A DNA stretch of 64,000 nucleotides, taken from positions 310,001 to 374,000 of the forward strand of contig NZ_VOMB01000023.1 in the NCBI RefSeq assembly GCF_019050325.1, given 5' to 3'. The notes beneath the pieces were generated by a model, which made no database searches, had not been told where the DNA came from, and saw only the letters and a program-made list of their open reading frames with translations. A program made the position numbers and the translations under genes. The number at the start of each line of letters is the position of its first letter. The first letter of the stretch is position 1. This document shows positions 1 to 7,488 of this stretch, piece after piece. The stretch comes from [Mycobacterium] fortunisiensis. Lineage in GTDB: Bacteria > Actinomycetota > Actinomycetes > Mycobacteriales > Mycobacteriaceae.

Positions 1-1
1 G

Positions 2-466
2 CTGGCCTCGTTCATCAACGGGCTCGACAGTTCCCGCGACACCGATCCGCATCTCACCGTGCTCGGGCACTCCTACGGTTCGACGCTGGCGAGCGAGGCA
101 CTGCAGCGCGGCACCGCCACCGACGACGTCGTGTTCATGGGTTCACCGGGGCTGGAGACCAACCCGTGGCAGTTCGCCGGGCAGACCACACCGTCGGATC
201 TGCATCTGACCGAAGGCCACGTGTTCGTCGAGCACGCCAAGAACGATGTCGTCGCCAACCTGGGCCGCTTCGGTTCCACGATCCCGTCGAGCCTGCCTGG
301 TTTCATCGACCTGTCCACCAACGGCGAGACCACCGCTTTGGGTCCCCGCGACGAGTCGACCGGGCACAGCAAGTACTCCTTCGTGGACACCACTGCGCTC
401 TACAACCAGGCGGTGGTCGTGGCAGGGTTGGGGCAGGACGAGGATTTCGTGAAGGTGGAGGATTGA
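2..466 (+). CDS. DUF1023-type alpha/beta hydrolase, C-terminal part
   Basis: The reading frame is open from the first bases, so the N-terminus lies outside the window; 154 codons remain. The fragment carries the nucleophile elbow GHSYGS (Ser24 of the fragment), followed by a core with an Asp in HAKND and a His in STGHSK that fit a Ser-Asp-His triad. This is the DUF1023 hydrolase fold common in mycobacteria, where it often forms the C-terminal half of ESX-associated proteins next to a small EspC-like gene. Its stop codon overlaps the start of the following lipoprotein gene (TGATG), so the two are translationally coupled. The substrate is unknown. The family call is fairly secure; any ESX link is inferred from related loci. 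Confidence 0.75.
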   Translation: MASFINGLDSSRDTDPHLTVLGHSYGSTLASEALQRGTATDDVVFMGSPGLETNPWQFAGQTTPSDLHLTEGHVFVEHAKNDVVANLGRFGSTIPSSLPGFIDLSTNGETTALGPRDESTGHSKYSFVDTTALYNQAVVVAGLGQDEDFVKVED

Positions 467-1041
467 TGTGGCGTTTGGTAATCACGTTTCTGCTGGCCTT
501 CGCGTTGACCGGCTGCGGTCCCATGTTTGAGTCCGAGTACCAAGGGCCCGCCGAAGGTGACTATGGCTACGGAGCTCCAGCAGAACTCGAACCACTCCTG
601 GCCCGCCGCGACGCCGAAGAAGTCTTGGCCGACCGCGACCGGATGATCACCGAGATCACCGCCGAACTGTCTCGGATTGTGCCGGGCTCGACCTGGCTAC
701 CGAACCGCGATGAACGCAGCAGCGAATGTGGTGAATTCGGATCCACCGACGCCGAACGCTATTTCGGCCGCAACTGGGTCTCGAAAGTCCCAGTGCCGGC
801 CGCGCTCTGGGACCAAGCGTCGCAGGCCGTCATCGACATCGCCGCCAAATACGGCTACACCGATGTCACCGGACGTAGCGAAAACCCCGTCGGCGACCAA
901 GCTACCGACTTGACCATCAGCGACAGCGAGGACGGCAGGTTGTCATTCGGCTCGCAGACCAACGCGGTGCTGCAGGTCGTGACCGGCTGCTACCTCACCG
1001 CCGAGAACAAGCGCAAGGCGCGCGAAGCCGCACCCAAGTAG
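466..1041 (+). CDS. LppA-type lipoprotein
   Basis: A 191-residue protein starts with MWRLVITF, a short hydrophobic stretch and the lipobox ALTGC (Cys17), so it should be exported and lipid-anchored at the outer face of the membrane. After a Gly/Tyr-rich linker comes an Asp/Arg-rich helix and a domain resembling the mycobacterial LppA family (LppA/LppB/LppV-type proteins), with two further cysteines at SSECGEF and VTGCYL that could form a disulfide. The ATG overlaps the stop of the DUF1023 hydrolase, so both are made from one message. A surface lipoprotein paired with a hydrolase could be its partner or inhibitor, but nothing in the sequence proves this. Confidence 0.75.
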   Translation: MWRLVITFLLAFALTGCGPMFESEYQGPAEGDYGYGAPAELEPLLARRDAEEVLADRDRMITEITAELSRIVPGSTWLPNRDERSSECGEFGSTDAERYFGRNWVSKVPVPAALWDQASQAVIDIAAKYGYTDVTGRSENPVGDQATDLTISDSEDGRLSFGSQTNAVLQVVTGCYLTAENKRKAREAAPK

Positions 1042-1060
1042 CCGGTCGACGGCGGACCTG

Positions 1061-1411
1061 CTAGCCCGGGATCTGGGATGAGCCGTCCTCGGCAGCGTCC
1101 TTGATCCTGGCCAACCGGCGGTCCCAACCGGCGGCGATGGTATCGAGCCGGCGCGCCACCTCGCTGAGCCGAGTGCCCACCGCCTCGTACTTGATCTCCC
1201 GCCCCACCCGTGCGGCGTGCACCAGACCGACGTCGGTGAGCACTTTCAGGTGTTTGGCGATGGCCTGGCGGCTGATCGGGAGCTCGTCGGCCAGCGCCGA
1301 CGCGGATGCGGGCCGGCGCCCGAGTGCGACGAGAACCTGCCAGCGGCTGTCGTCGGCAAGCGCGGCGAAAACCTGTACCGGCGAGGCATTTTCATGCATC
1401 TGGTCAGGCAT
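1061..1411 (-). CDS. ArsR-family winged-helix repressor
   Basis: A 116-residue protein with a compact winged helix: ADDSRWQVLVALGRRP, then the recognition helix region ISRQAIAKHLKVLTDVGLV and a basic wing. No metal-binding cysteine cluster is visible, so this belongs with the non-metal ArsR regulators that are co-encoded with SRPBCC (AHSA1-like) proteins. The start overlaps the 3' end of the SRPBCC gene by 8 bases; a second in-frame ATG lies 12 bases further in. It probably represses its own two-gene operon through the paired palindromes 60 bp upstream of the first gene. Confidence 0.85.
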   Translation of the reverse strand: MPDQMHENASPVQVFAALADDSRWQVLVALGRRPASASALADELPISRQAIAKHLKVLTDVGLVHAARVGREIKYEAVGTRLSEVARRLDTIAAGWDRRLARIKDAAEDGSSQIPG

Positions 1412-1853
1412 CCGAGGCGGCCCCGACCAGGTACTGCTCGGCGAGCCCGAGCTCAAGCGCCCAGCCGTCACTGTGATCGTCGAACCGGGACCGGCGGTCG
1501 GCCTCAGGCTCGGCGAGCGAGGCGAACCCGCTCTCGACGACCCGCAGCACCACGCCGGATGACGTTGGGGTGATCCAGAATTCGACGAGGGTGGACGAGC
1601 TGTCCGGGTCGTCGGCGTCGATATGCCACCGGAACGCCGCATAGCGTGGCGCATCGAGGGTGACGGTGCGCAACGCGAACCTCCCGTGCGTGGGGTCGGT
1701 GACGATGGCGACGTCACCGTCGCGGTCGATGCGGTGTTCGGTGATCTGCTCGTCGTTGATGTACCAGCCGGGTTCGCTCACCAAGTCCCAGACGCGTTGC
1801 GCTGGTGCGTCGATGGTGATCTCGCGCTCGATGCGGTCGTAGTCGGTGGTCAT
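1404..1853 (-). CDS. SRPBCC / AHSA1-like domain protein
   Basis: A 149-residue single-domain protein of the START/SRPBCC type: an N-terminal strand EREITIDAPAQRVWDLV, a central WYINDEQ..EHR sheet and a long C-terminal helix following RFDDHSDGW. Members bind hydrophobic ligands or act as chaperone-like stress proteins; the ligand here cannot be predicted. The ATG at 1853 is chosen because a good GGAGAGG ribosome site sits just upstream and the fold starts there. It is the first gene of an operon with the ArsR regulator, which probably controls it in response to a small ligand. Confidence 0.82.
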   Translation of the reverse strand: MTTDYDRIEREITIDAPAQRVWDLVSEPGWYINDEQITEHRIDRDGDVAIVTDPTHGRFALRTVTLDAPRYAAFRWHIDADDPDSSSTLVEFWITPTSSGVVLRVVESGFASLAEPEADRRSRFDDHSDGWALELGLAEQYLVGAASDA

Positions 1854-1877
1854 GTCGGGGTTTCCTCTCCAGCCTGC

Positions 1878-1929
1878 TGCAACCCAAGGGTTGCACATGA
1901 GGTCCCGGGATTGCAACCCTCAGGTTGCA
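1878..1929. promoter_or_regulatory. Twin-palindrome operator for the SRPBCC-ArsR operon
   Basis: Two 18-bp palindromes share the half-site TGCAACC: one at 1878-1895 (perfect 8-bp arms around AA) and one at 1912-1929 (7-bp arms around CTCA). Their centres are 34 bp apart, about three helical turns, so two dimers would sit on nearly the same face of the DNA. They lie 25-76 bp upstream of the SRPBCC start. A dimeric ArsR repressor encoded in the same operon is the obvious candidate ligand. Confidence 0.7.
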
Positions 1930-1936
1930 GTTCGAG

Positions 1937-2572
1937 TTACTCCTCGTGCAGGACGGGGTCGGATTCCAGATGGGTCAGCCCGTTCCAGGCCAGGTTCACC
2001 ACGTGCGCGGCCACCACCTCTTTCTTCGGTTCGCGCACGTCGAGCCACCACTGCGCGGTCATCGACACCGAACCGACCAGCGCCTGGGCGTACAGCGGCG
2101 CCAGGTCCGGATCGAGCCCGCGCCGGGAGAAGTCGCCGGCCAGGATCGAGGACACCTGGTTGACCGCGTCGTTGAGCAGCGTGGCGTAGGTGCCCGAGGT
2201 GATCGCCGCCGGTGAGTCCCGGATCAGGATGCGGAAGCCGTCGGTGTGCTCCTCGACGTAGGTGAGCAGCGCCAATGCCACCCGCTCGACCCTGACCCGC
2301 GACCGGTTGTTGGTCAGCGACGACGTGATGCCGTCCAGCAGCGCCGACATCTCCCGGTCCACCACCACGGCATAGAGGCCTTCTTTGCCGCCGAAATGCT
2401 CGTAGACCACCGGTTTGGAGACGTTGGCGCGGAGCGCGATCTCCTCGATCGAGGTGCCCTCATAGCCCCGCTCGGCGAACAACGACTTGGCGATTTCGAT
2501 CAGTTGCTGTCGTCGTTCGTTACCGGTCATCCGGGCCCGGGGAGCCCGCACTTCCTTGTCGGGTGCTGCCAC
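1937..2572 (-). CDS. TetR-family regulator (Rv1019-like)
   Basis: A 211-residue TetR protein: the DNA-binding domain spans about residues 20-65 with IAKSLFAERGYEGTSIEEIA and the helix-turn-helix ANVSKPVVYEHFGGKEGLY. The C-terminal ligand domain contains a Trp-rich patch (TAQWWLDVREP). It is placed divergently from the tRNA-Gln/glmU side, as Rv1019 is in M. tuberculosis, which supports orthology. In M. tuberculosis the gene precedes mfd and mazG, but the genes after it here are different, so its regulon may differ too. Confidence 0.85.
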   Translation of the reverse strand: MAAPDKEVRAPRARMTGNERRQQLIEIAKSLFAERGYEGTSIEEIALRANVSKPVVYEHFGGKEGLYAVVVDREMSALLDGITSSLTNNRSRVRVERVALALLTYVEEHTDGFRILIRDSPAAITSGTYATLLNDAVNQVSSILAGDFSRRGLDPDLAPLYAQALVGSVSMTAQWWLDVREPKKEVVAAHVVNLAWNGLTHLESDPVLHEE

Positions 2573-2615
2573 GCGTATCAGGCTAGACCGTTCGACTAGA
2601 GTCTCTCCCGAACAT

Positions 2616-2687
2616 TCCGTCGTGGTGTAATCGGCAGCACCTCTGATTTTGGTTCAGATAGTTCAGGTTCGAGTCCTGGCGACGGAG
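2616..2687 (+). tRNA. tRNA-Gln (anticodon TTG)
   Basis: A 72-nt cloverleaf: acceptor stem TCCGTCG paired with CGACGGA, discriminator G, anticodon stem TCTGA/TCAGA around the loop TTTTGGT, which gives anticodon TTG reading CAA, and a T-arm with GGTTCGAGTCC. No CCA is encoded. It lies immediately upstream of glmU, the same place as tRNA-Gln in M. tuberculosis. Confidence 0.96.
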
Positions 2688-2776
2688 CTCAAACTTCGGC
2701 GAATGACCGCCAAAGGCCAGTGCTGCGTGCGTGTCGATGCACAGACACCGTCGCTCGCGGAGAGAGGGGAACCCCT

Positions 2777-4219
2777 GTGTCGACCGAGGCCGCAGTCGTC
2801 GTACTGGCAGCAGGTGCCGGGACCCGAATGCGCTCGGACACCCCCAAGGTCCTGCACACCCTGGCCGGGCGCAGCATGCTCGCCCACGCGGTGCACACCG
2901 TGGCCAACGCCACCGCCCAGCACCTCGTGGTGGTGCTCGGCCACGACCGGGAGCGCATCGCCCCCGCGGTCGGCGAACTGGCCGACAAGCTGGGCCGCAC
3001 CATCGACATCGCCATCCAGGACCAGCAGCTGGGCACCGGCCACGCCGTGGCCTGCGGCCTCAGCTCACTGCCCGACACATTCGCCGGCACGGTCGTGGTG
3101 ACCTCCGGTGACGTCCCACTGCTCGACGCCGACACCCTGGCCGGGCTCATCGAAACCCACAGCGCCGCGACGGCGGCGGCCACCGTGGTCACCACCACCG
3201 TGCCCGACCCCACCGGCTACGGTCGCATCCTGCGCACGCAGGACAACGAAGTGATCGGCATCGTCGAGCAGGCCGACGCCACCGAGTCGCAACGGGCGAT
3301 CCGGGAAATCAACGCCGGGGTCTACGCCTTCGACATCGCCGACCTGCGCTCGGCGCTGAGCCGGCTGAGCTCGAACAACGCCCAGCAGGAGCTCTACCTC
3401 ACCGACGTCATCGCGATCGTGCGCCAGGACGGCCGCGCCGTACGGGCCATGCACGTCGACGACAGTGCCCTGGTGGCCGGCATCAACGACCGGGTGCAGC
3501 TGGCCGATCTGGCCGCCGAGCTCAACCGCCGCATCGTGGCCCGCCACCAGCGCGCCGGGGTGACGATCGTCGACCCGGCCACCACCTGGATCGACGTCGA
3601 CGTCACCATCGGCCGCGACACCGTCGTCCGCCCCGGCACCCAGCTGCTCGGCACCACCGAGATCGGCGCCCATGCCGAGATCGGACCCGACACCACGCTG
3701 ACCGACGTCGAGGTCGGTGACGGCGCGTCGGTGGTACGCACCCACGGTCAGCTCGCCGTGATCGGGCCCGGCGCCACCGTCGGCCCGTTCACCTACCTGC
3801 GGCCCGGCACCGTCCTGGGCACCGACGCCAAGCTCGGCGCGTTTGTCGAGACCAAGAACTCGACCATCGGCACCGGCACCAAGGTGCCGCACCTGACCTA
3901 CGTGGGCGACGCCGACATCGGCGAGCACAGCAACATCGGCGCCTCCAGCGTGTTCGTCAACTACGACGGCGAGAGCAAGCACCGCACCACCGTCGGCTCC
4001 CACGTGCGTACCGGCTCGGACACCATGTTCATCGCCCCGGTCACCGTCGGCGACGGTGCCTACACCGGTGCCGGCACCGTGCTGCGCGACGACGTCCCGC
4101 CCGGTGCGCTGGCAGTCTCCGACAACGCCCAGCGTGTGTTCGAGGGCTGGGTGGAACGCAAGCGTCCCGGCTCGGCCGCCGCGGAAGCGGCCCGCAAGGC
4201 AAATGAGGCCGACGACTGA
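2777..4219 (+). CDS. glmU: Bifunctional GlmU: GlcN-1-P acetyltransferase / UDP-GlcNAc pyrophosphorylase
   Basis: GlmU makes UDP-GlcNAc for peptidoglycan and the arabinogalactan linker. The 480-residue protein has the N-terminal nucleotidyltransferase signature LAAGAGTRMRSDTPKVLH and a C-terminal left-handed beta-helix of hexapeptide repeats (from about residue 265), containing the acetyltransferase segment GAFVETKNSTIG and the loop VNYDGESKHRT. The GTG at 2777 is chosen because it follows a GAGAGGGG ribosome site and puts the signature close to the N-terminus; the frame stays open further upstream into the tRNA spacer. Length is close to the mycobacterial norm (about 490). Its usual partner prsA follows, here separated by an inserted gene. 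Confidence 0.97.
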   Translation: MSTEAAVVVLAAGAGTRMRSDTPKVLHTLAGRSMLAHAVHTVANATAQHLVVVLGHDRERIAPAVGELADKLGRTIDIAIQDQQLGTGHAVACGLSSLPDTFAGTVVVTSGDVPLLDADTLAGLIETHSAATAAATVVTTTVPDPTGYGRILRTQDNEVIGIVEQADATESQRAIREINAGVYAFDIADLRSALSRLSSNNAQQELYLTDVIAIVRQDGRAVRAMHVDDSALVAGINDRVQLADLAAELNRRIVARHQRAGVTIVDPATTWIDVDVTIGRDTVVRPGTQLLGTTEIGAHAEIGPDTTLTDVEVGDGASVVRTHGQLAVIGPGATVGPFTYLRPGTVLGTDAKLGAFVETKNSTIGTGTKVPHLTYVGDADIGEHSNIGASSVFVNYDGESKHRTTVGSHVRTGSDTMFIAPVTVGDGAYTGAGTVLRDDVPPGALAVSDNAQRVFEGWVERKRPGSAAAEAARKANEADD

Positions 4220-4231
4220 GCGTTGAGAACG

Positions 4232-4301
4232 CGTTGTGCCGCGATTTGGGGTCAGCATGTGGCTGCAGATCGCGGCGCTGACGGTCTTTGTCCGAGATTT
4301 C
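4232..4301. repeat. 70-bp direct repeat, copy A
   Basis: This stretch begins 12 bp after glmU and matches 5319-5388 at 66 of 70 positions in the same orientation. Inside it is an inverted repeat: GCCGCGAT (4239-4246) with ATCGCGGC (4269-4276), and within that CAGC/GCTG, so it can fold as a stem with an internal loop. It may serve as the glmU terminator, and it looks like a dispersed palindromic repeat element. The two copies bracket the DUF559-like gene. Confidence 0.85.
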
Positions 4302-4311
4302 AAAAGCCCAG

Positions 4312-5247
4312 TCAGGCCGCCAGGTCGAGCAGATCGAACTCGCAGCCCGGCCCACAGACATGCCCGCTCACCTCGATCCCGTGCCGCCGCATCACTTGGG
4401 CAACCTTCGCAGCAGTCCGACACGGTCGGTCGAATACCTGCCGGTATGACAGCCGGACAGTCGACAAGCCCTCCACCGCGGCATCGAGATCACGCTCGAA
4501 ATCCTTGTTCCGCGCCGACAACGAATCGTGGAACACGCGACCGTCGAGTTCGACCACAAGCCGTTGCCCGTACTCGGTATCGCGATAACAAACACCTACC
4601 GACGAGGTAGACCGTTTCTGCCTATCCGCCCGCGGCAGCCCGTGCGCCCGCTCCACGCGACTGAGATACCCGTGTTCGAGGACCGAGCACGTGCCCTCGG
4701 CGATATCCAGCAGTATTGCCCGTATCCAGCGGCGACGGCGCACTCGTCGGCGAGCATCGAGTGCGGAGAGCAAATGCCGCGCTGTGGTCCGCCGCGACTG
4801 ACAGGCATTGGCCAGGACCGCAACAGCGCCCAATTCGGTCGTCGCACGGCAGGCAACGTCGAGCGCAGCTTCCTCGTAGCGCATCCGCGGCGGCCCGACA
4901 TGCCACAGGACCCGCTCCTCGAGGTGCGCGAAATGGTGGATACGGACGCCGGGCGGCTCTGCCAACGAGGTCCGTTTGCGGGCGACGCCGACGTGGATCA
5001 CAGAGCCATCGTCCGACAAGACCGATTCGAGGCACAGTGCGGCCGGAGCCGCATAAAGCACTGCCGCCCAGGCCCGTTGCAACCAGCTCAACGGTCCGGT
5101 GTGGTCGACGTACACGCCATCGTGGACCCGCGCCCACTCGTTGCGCCTGAGCAACCTCCGGATATCGTGCTGCTCCATTCCTGCATCGAGCGCTTGTCGG
5201 CGCGAGATGACCCCAGCCTGGTGTCGAAGCACGTGGTCGATATCCAC
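4312..5247 (-). CDS. AbiEi-like N-terminus plus DUF559 nuclease-like protein
   Basis: A 311-residue protein. The first 55 residues (HQAGVISRRQALDAGMEQHD, then GVYVDHTGP) resemble the winged-helix start of AbiEi-type antitoxin and DUF559 proteins. The C-terminal third has the DUF559 / VSR-like pattern VVELDGRVFHD, a likely PD-(D/E)xK-type active site, then KDFERDLD and a C-terminal tail with CGPGC. GTG at 5247 is chosen as the start because the upstream sequence is a 7-bp tandem repeat and then the direct repeat. Such genes are common singletons in actinobacteria with unproven function, often suspected in DNA repair or defence. It interrupts glmU-prsA, runs against them, and is bracketed by the 70-bp repeat. 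Confidence 0.72.
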   Translation of the reverse strand: MDIDHVLRHQAGVISRRQALDAGMEQHDIRRLLRRNEWARVHDGVYVDHTGPLSWLQRAWAAVLYAAPAALCLESVLSDDGSVIHVGVARKRTSLAEPPGVRIHHFAHLEERVLWHVGPPRMRYEEAALDVACRATTELGAVAVLANACQSRRTTARHLLSALDARRRVRRRRWIRAILLDIAEGTCSVLEHGYLSRVERAHGLPRADRQKRSTSSVGVCYRDTEYGQRLVVELDGRVFHDSLSARNKDFERDLDAAVEGLSTVRLSYRQVFDRPCRTAAKVAQVMRRHGIEVSGHVCGPGCEFDLLDLAA

Positions 5248-5266
5248 GCTGCCATGGTGGTACGCC

Positions 5267-5291
5267 CCAGCCACCAGCCACCAGCCACCAG
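5267..5291. repeat. 7-bp tandem repeat upstream of the DUF559-like gene
   Basis: About 3.6 head-to-tail copies of CCAGCCA occupy 5267-5291, about 20 bp in front of the start of the minus-strand gene. A heptamer array in this position could change length by slippage and alter promoter or ribosome-site spacing. This is an observation of the array only; no effect is demonstrated. Confidence 0.6.
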
Positions 5292-5318
5292 TACCGCATC
5301 GACGGTCTGTGGATAACC

Positions 5319-5388
5319 CGTTGTGCCGCGATTTGGGGTCAGCATGCGGCTGCAGATCGCGGCGCTGATGGTCTTTGTCCGACGTTTC
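5319..5388. repeat. 70-bp direct repeat, copy B
   Basis: Second copy of the repeat at 4232-4301, same orientation, four mismatches. It keeps the GCCGCGAT/ATCGCGGC inverted repeat. It ends 90 bp before prsA and so lies within the likely prsA promoter region. The spacing between the copies is 1087 bp, almost entirely taken by the DUF559-like gene. Confidence 0.85.
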
Positions 5389-5478
5389 GCGTTGGCAATC
5401 TGGTAACCCGGCTACGAACAACCAGAAACGCTACGTACGATTGCTCCGTATCGATCCCCAACCGCGAAGGCAGCCATA

Positions 5479-6459
5479 GTGGCCACGGACTGGACCGACA
5501 ATCGAAAAAACTTGATGCTGTTCTCGGGGCGTGCGCACCCCGAGTTGGCGGAGCAGGTGGCCAAGGAACTCGGCATCGAGGTCACCGCACAGACTGCCCG
5601 GGACTTTGCCAACGGCGAGATCTTCGTCCGGTTCGACGAGTCTGTTCGCGGTTGCGACGCGTTCGTCCTGCAGAGCCACCCGGCACCGCTGAACCAGTGG
5701 TTGATGGAACAGCTCATCATGATCGACGCGCTCAAGCGCGGTAGCGCCAAGCGGATCACCGCGATCCTGCCGTTCTACCCGTATGCGCGTCAGGACAAGA
5801 AGCACCGCGGCCGCGAGCCCATCTCGGCCCGCCTGGTCGCCGACCTGCTCAAGACCGCCGGTGCCGATCGCATCGTCTCAGTGGATCTGCACACCGATCA
5901 GATCCAGGGCTTCTTCGACGGCCCCGTCGATCACATGCGGGGGCAGTCCCTGCTGTGCGGCTACATCGCCGACAACTACGCCGGCTCGGACATGGTGGTC
6001 GTCTCCCCCGACTCGGGCCGCGTGCGGGTGGCCGAGAAGTGGGCCGACTCGCTCGGCGGCGTCCCGCTGGCCTTCATCCACAAGACCCGCGACCCGCTGG
6101 TGCCCAACCAGGTGGTGTCCAACCGGGTGGTCGGTGACGTCAAGGGCAAGACCTGCATCCTGACCGACGACATGATCGACACCGGCGGCACCATCGCCGG
6201 CGCGGTCAAACTGCTCAAGCAGGACGGCGCCAAGGACGTGGTGATCGCGGCCACCCACGGTGTGCTGTCCGAACCGGCGCCCCAGCGTCTGGCCGACAGC
6301 GGCGCCCGCGAGGTGATCGTCACCAACACGCTGCCGATCACCGAGGACAAGCAGTTCCCGCAGCTGACCGTGCTGTCGATCGCGCCGCTGCTGGCCAGCA
6401 CCATCCGCGCGGTGTTCGAGAACGGTTCGGTGACCGGGCTGTTCGACGGGTCGGCCTAA
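5479..6459 (+). CDS. prsA: Ribose-phosphate pyrophosphokinase (PRPP synthetase)
   Basis: It transfers pyrophosphate from ATP to ribose-5-phosphate, giving PRPP for nucleotides, His and Trp, and in mycobacteria also for decaprenylphosphoryl arabinose. The 326-residue protein shows the class I signatures: the flexible loop PYARQDKKHRGREPISA, SVDLHTDQIQGFF, and the PRPP-binding motif LTDDMIDTGGTI. The start is a GTG preceded by GAAGG at good spacing. An ArsC-like gene and lpqT follow on the same strand. Confidence 0.97.
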   Translation: MATDWTDNRKNLMLFSGRAHPELAEQVAKELGIEVTAQTARDFANGEIFVRFDESVRGCDAFVLQSHPAPLNQWLMEQLIMIDALKRGSAKRITAILPFYPYARQDKKHRGREPISARLVADLLKTAGADRIVSVDLHTDQIQGFFDGPVDHMRGQSLLCGYIADNYAGSDMVVVSPDSGRVRVAEKWADSLGGVPLAFIHKTRDPLVPNQVVSNRVVGDVKGKTCILTDDMIDTGGTIAGAVKLLKQDGAKDVVIAATHGVLSEPAPQRLADSGAREVIVTNTLPITEDKQFPQLTVLSIAPLLASTIRAVFENGSVTGLFDGSA

Positions 6460-6493
6460 CGACGAGCGCTTGCGCGAGGAGTAATTCAATACA

Positions 6494-6832
6494 GTGGCTG
6501 TCATCTATCACAACCCGAAATGCTCGACCTCCCGCAAGACCCTGGAGCTGTTGCGCGAGAACGGGATCGAGCCTGAGGTGGTGCAGTACCTCAAGACCCC
6601 GCCGACGCGTGACGAGATCAAGCAGCTGATCGCCGACGCCGGGATCGACGTGCGCACCGCGGTACGCAAACGCGAATCCCTCTACACCGAACTCGGTTTG
6701 GCCGACGCGACCGACGAGCAACTGCTCGACGCCATGGCCGAGCATCCGATCCTGATCGAACGTCCCTTCGTCGTCACCGACAACGGCACCCGGTTGGCCC
6801 GGCCGATCGATTCGGTGCGCGAGATTCTGTGA
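6494..6832 (+). CDS. ArsC/Spx-family thioredoxin-fold reductase
   Basis: A 112-residue protein with the ArsC family layout: YHNPKCSTSRKTLELL with the single redox cysteine Cys10, then YLKTPPTRDEIKQLI, and the conserved C-terminal segment HPILIERPFVV..GTRLARP. This is the glutaredoxin-coupled arsenate reductase type, although many such chromosomal proteins act on other substrates and no arsenic genes are nearby. The start is GTG with GAGGAG upstream. The stop overlaps the lpqT start, so the two are translationally coupled. Confidence 0.88.
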   Translation: MAVIYHNPKCSTSRKTLELLRENGIEPEVVQYLKTPPTRDEIKQLIADAGIDVRTAVRKRESLYTELGLADATDEQLLDAMAEHPILIERPFVVTDNGTRLARPIDSVREIL

Positions 6833-7473
6833 GGCGGCTGCTCGCCACGGCCGGTGCGCTGGCGGTCGTGCTCACCGGTTGTGGCTCCGAAACCCCGGAC
6901 TACCAGTCGATCTGGACCACGAGTTCGACGACTCCGCCCCCGGACGCCGAAGGTCAGCCGGTACCGCTGTGGCAGTACCTGGAGGAGTCCGGGGTGGTCG
7001 GCGAACCCGTTGCGCCGGAGAAGATCCCGCACCTGACCGTCACCATGCCGACACCGGGGGGATGGCACCCCTACAACAACCCGAACCTGGCTCCGGGCAC
7101 CCGGATGATCGCCAAGGGCAACACCTATCCCACCGCGATGCTGCTGGTGTTCGCATTGCACGGTGATTTCGACGTGCCCAAGGCGCTCAGAGAACACGGC
7201 AACGCCGACGCCAAACTGTCGGAAAACTTCAAGCAGCTCAACGCCTCCCACGACGACTGGAAGGGCTTTCCGTCGTCGATGATCGAGGGTAGCTACGACC
7301 TCAACGGCAAGCGCATGCAGACCTACAACCGCGTCGTCATCGCAGCCGACAGCCTGCAACCCCCACAGCGCTACCTCGTGCAGCTGACCGTCACCACCTA
7401 CGCCGACGAGGCCCAGCAGCAGGGGCCTGACATCGAATCGATCATCGCGGGCTTCAACATCGCCAAGAAGTAA
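6829..7473 (+). CDS. lpqT: Lipoprotein LpqT (LpqN/LpqT family)
   Basis: A 214-residue precursor with a short signal peptide and lipobox VLTGC (Cys18). A Thr/Pro-rich linker leads to a domain of about 160 residues of the Lpp-LpqN family (IPHLTVTMPTPGGWHPY near the start, QLTVTTYADEAQQQGPDI near the end). The GTG start overlaps the ArsC-like stop. LpqT lies next to prsA and rplY in M. tuberculosis too, so the name rests on both family and position. It is probably an envelope lipoprotein; the molecular role is unknown. Confidence 0.88.
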   Translation: MRRLLATAGALAVVLTGCGSETPDYQSIWTTSSTTPPPDAEGQPVPLWQYLEESGVVGEPVAPEKIPHLTVTMPTPGGWHPYNNPNLAPGTRMIAKGNTYPTAMLLVFALHGDFDVPKALREHGNADAKLSENFKQLNASHDDWKGFPSSMIEGSYDLNGKRMQTYNRVVIAADSLQPPQRYLVQLTVTTYADEAQQQGPDIESIIAGFNIAKK

Positions 7474-7488
7474 CCGTAAGGTATCGGC

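Noticed and set aside
2588..2615. Short CTAG-flanked repeat before tRNA-Gln as a TetR operator
   Set aside because: Arms are only 4 bp and asymmetric; more likely part of the tRNA promoter.
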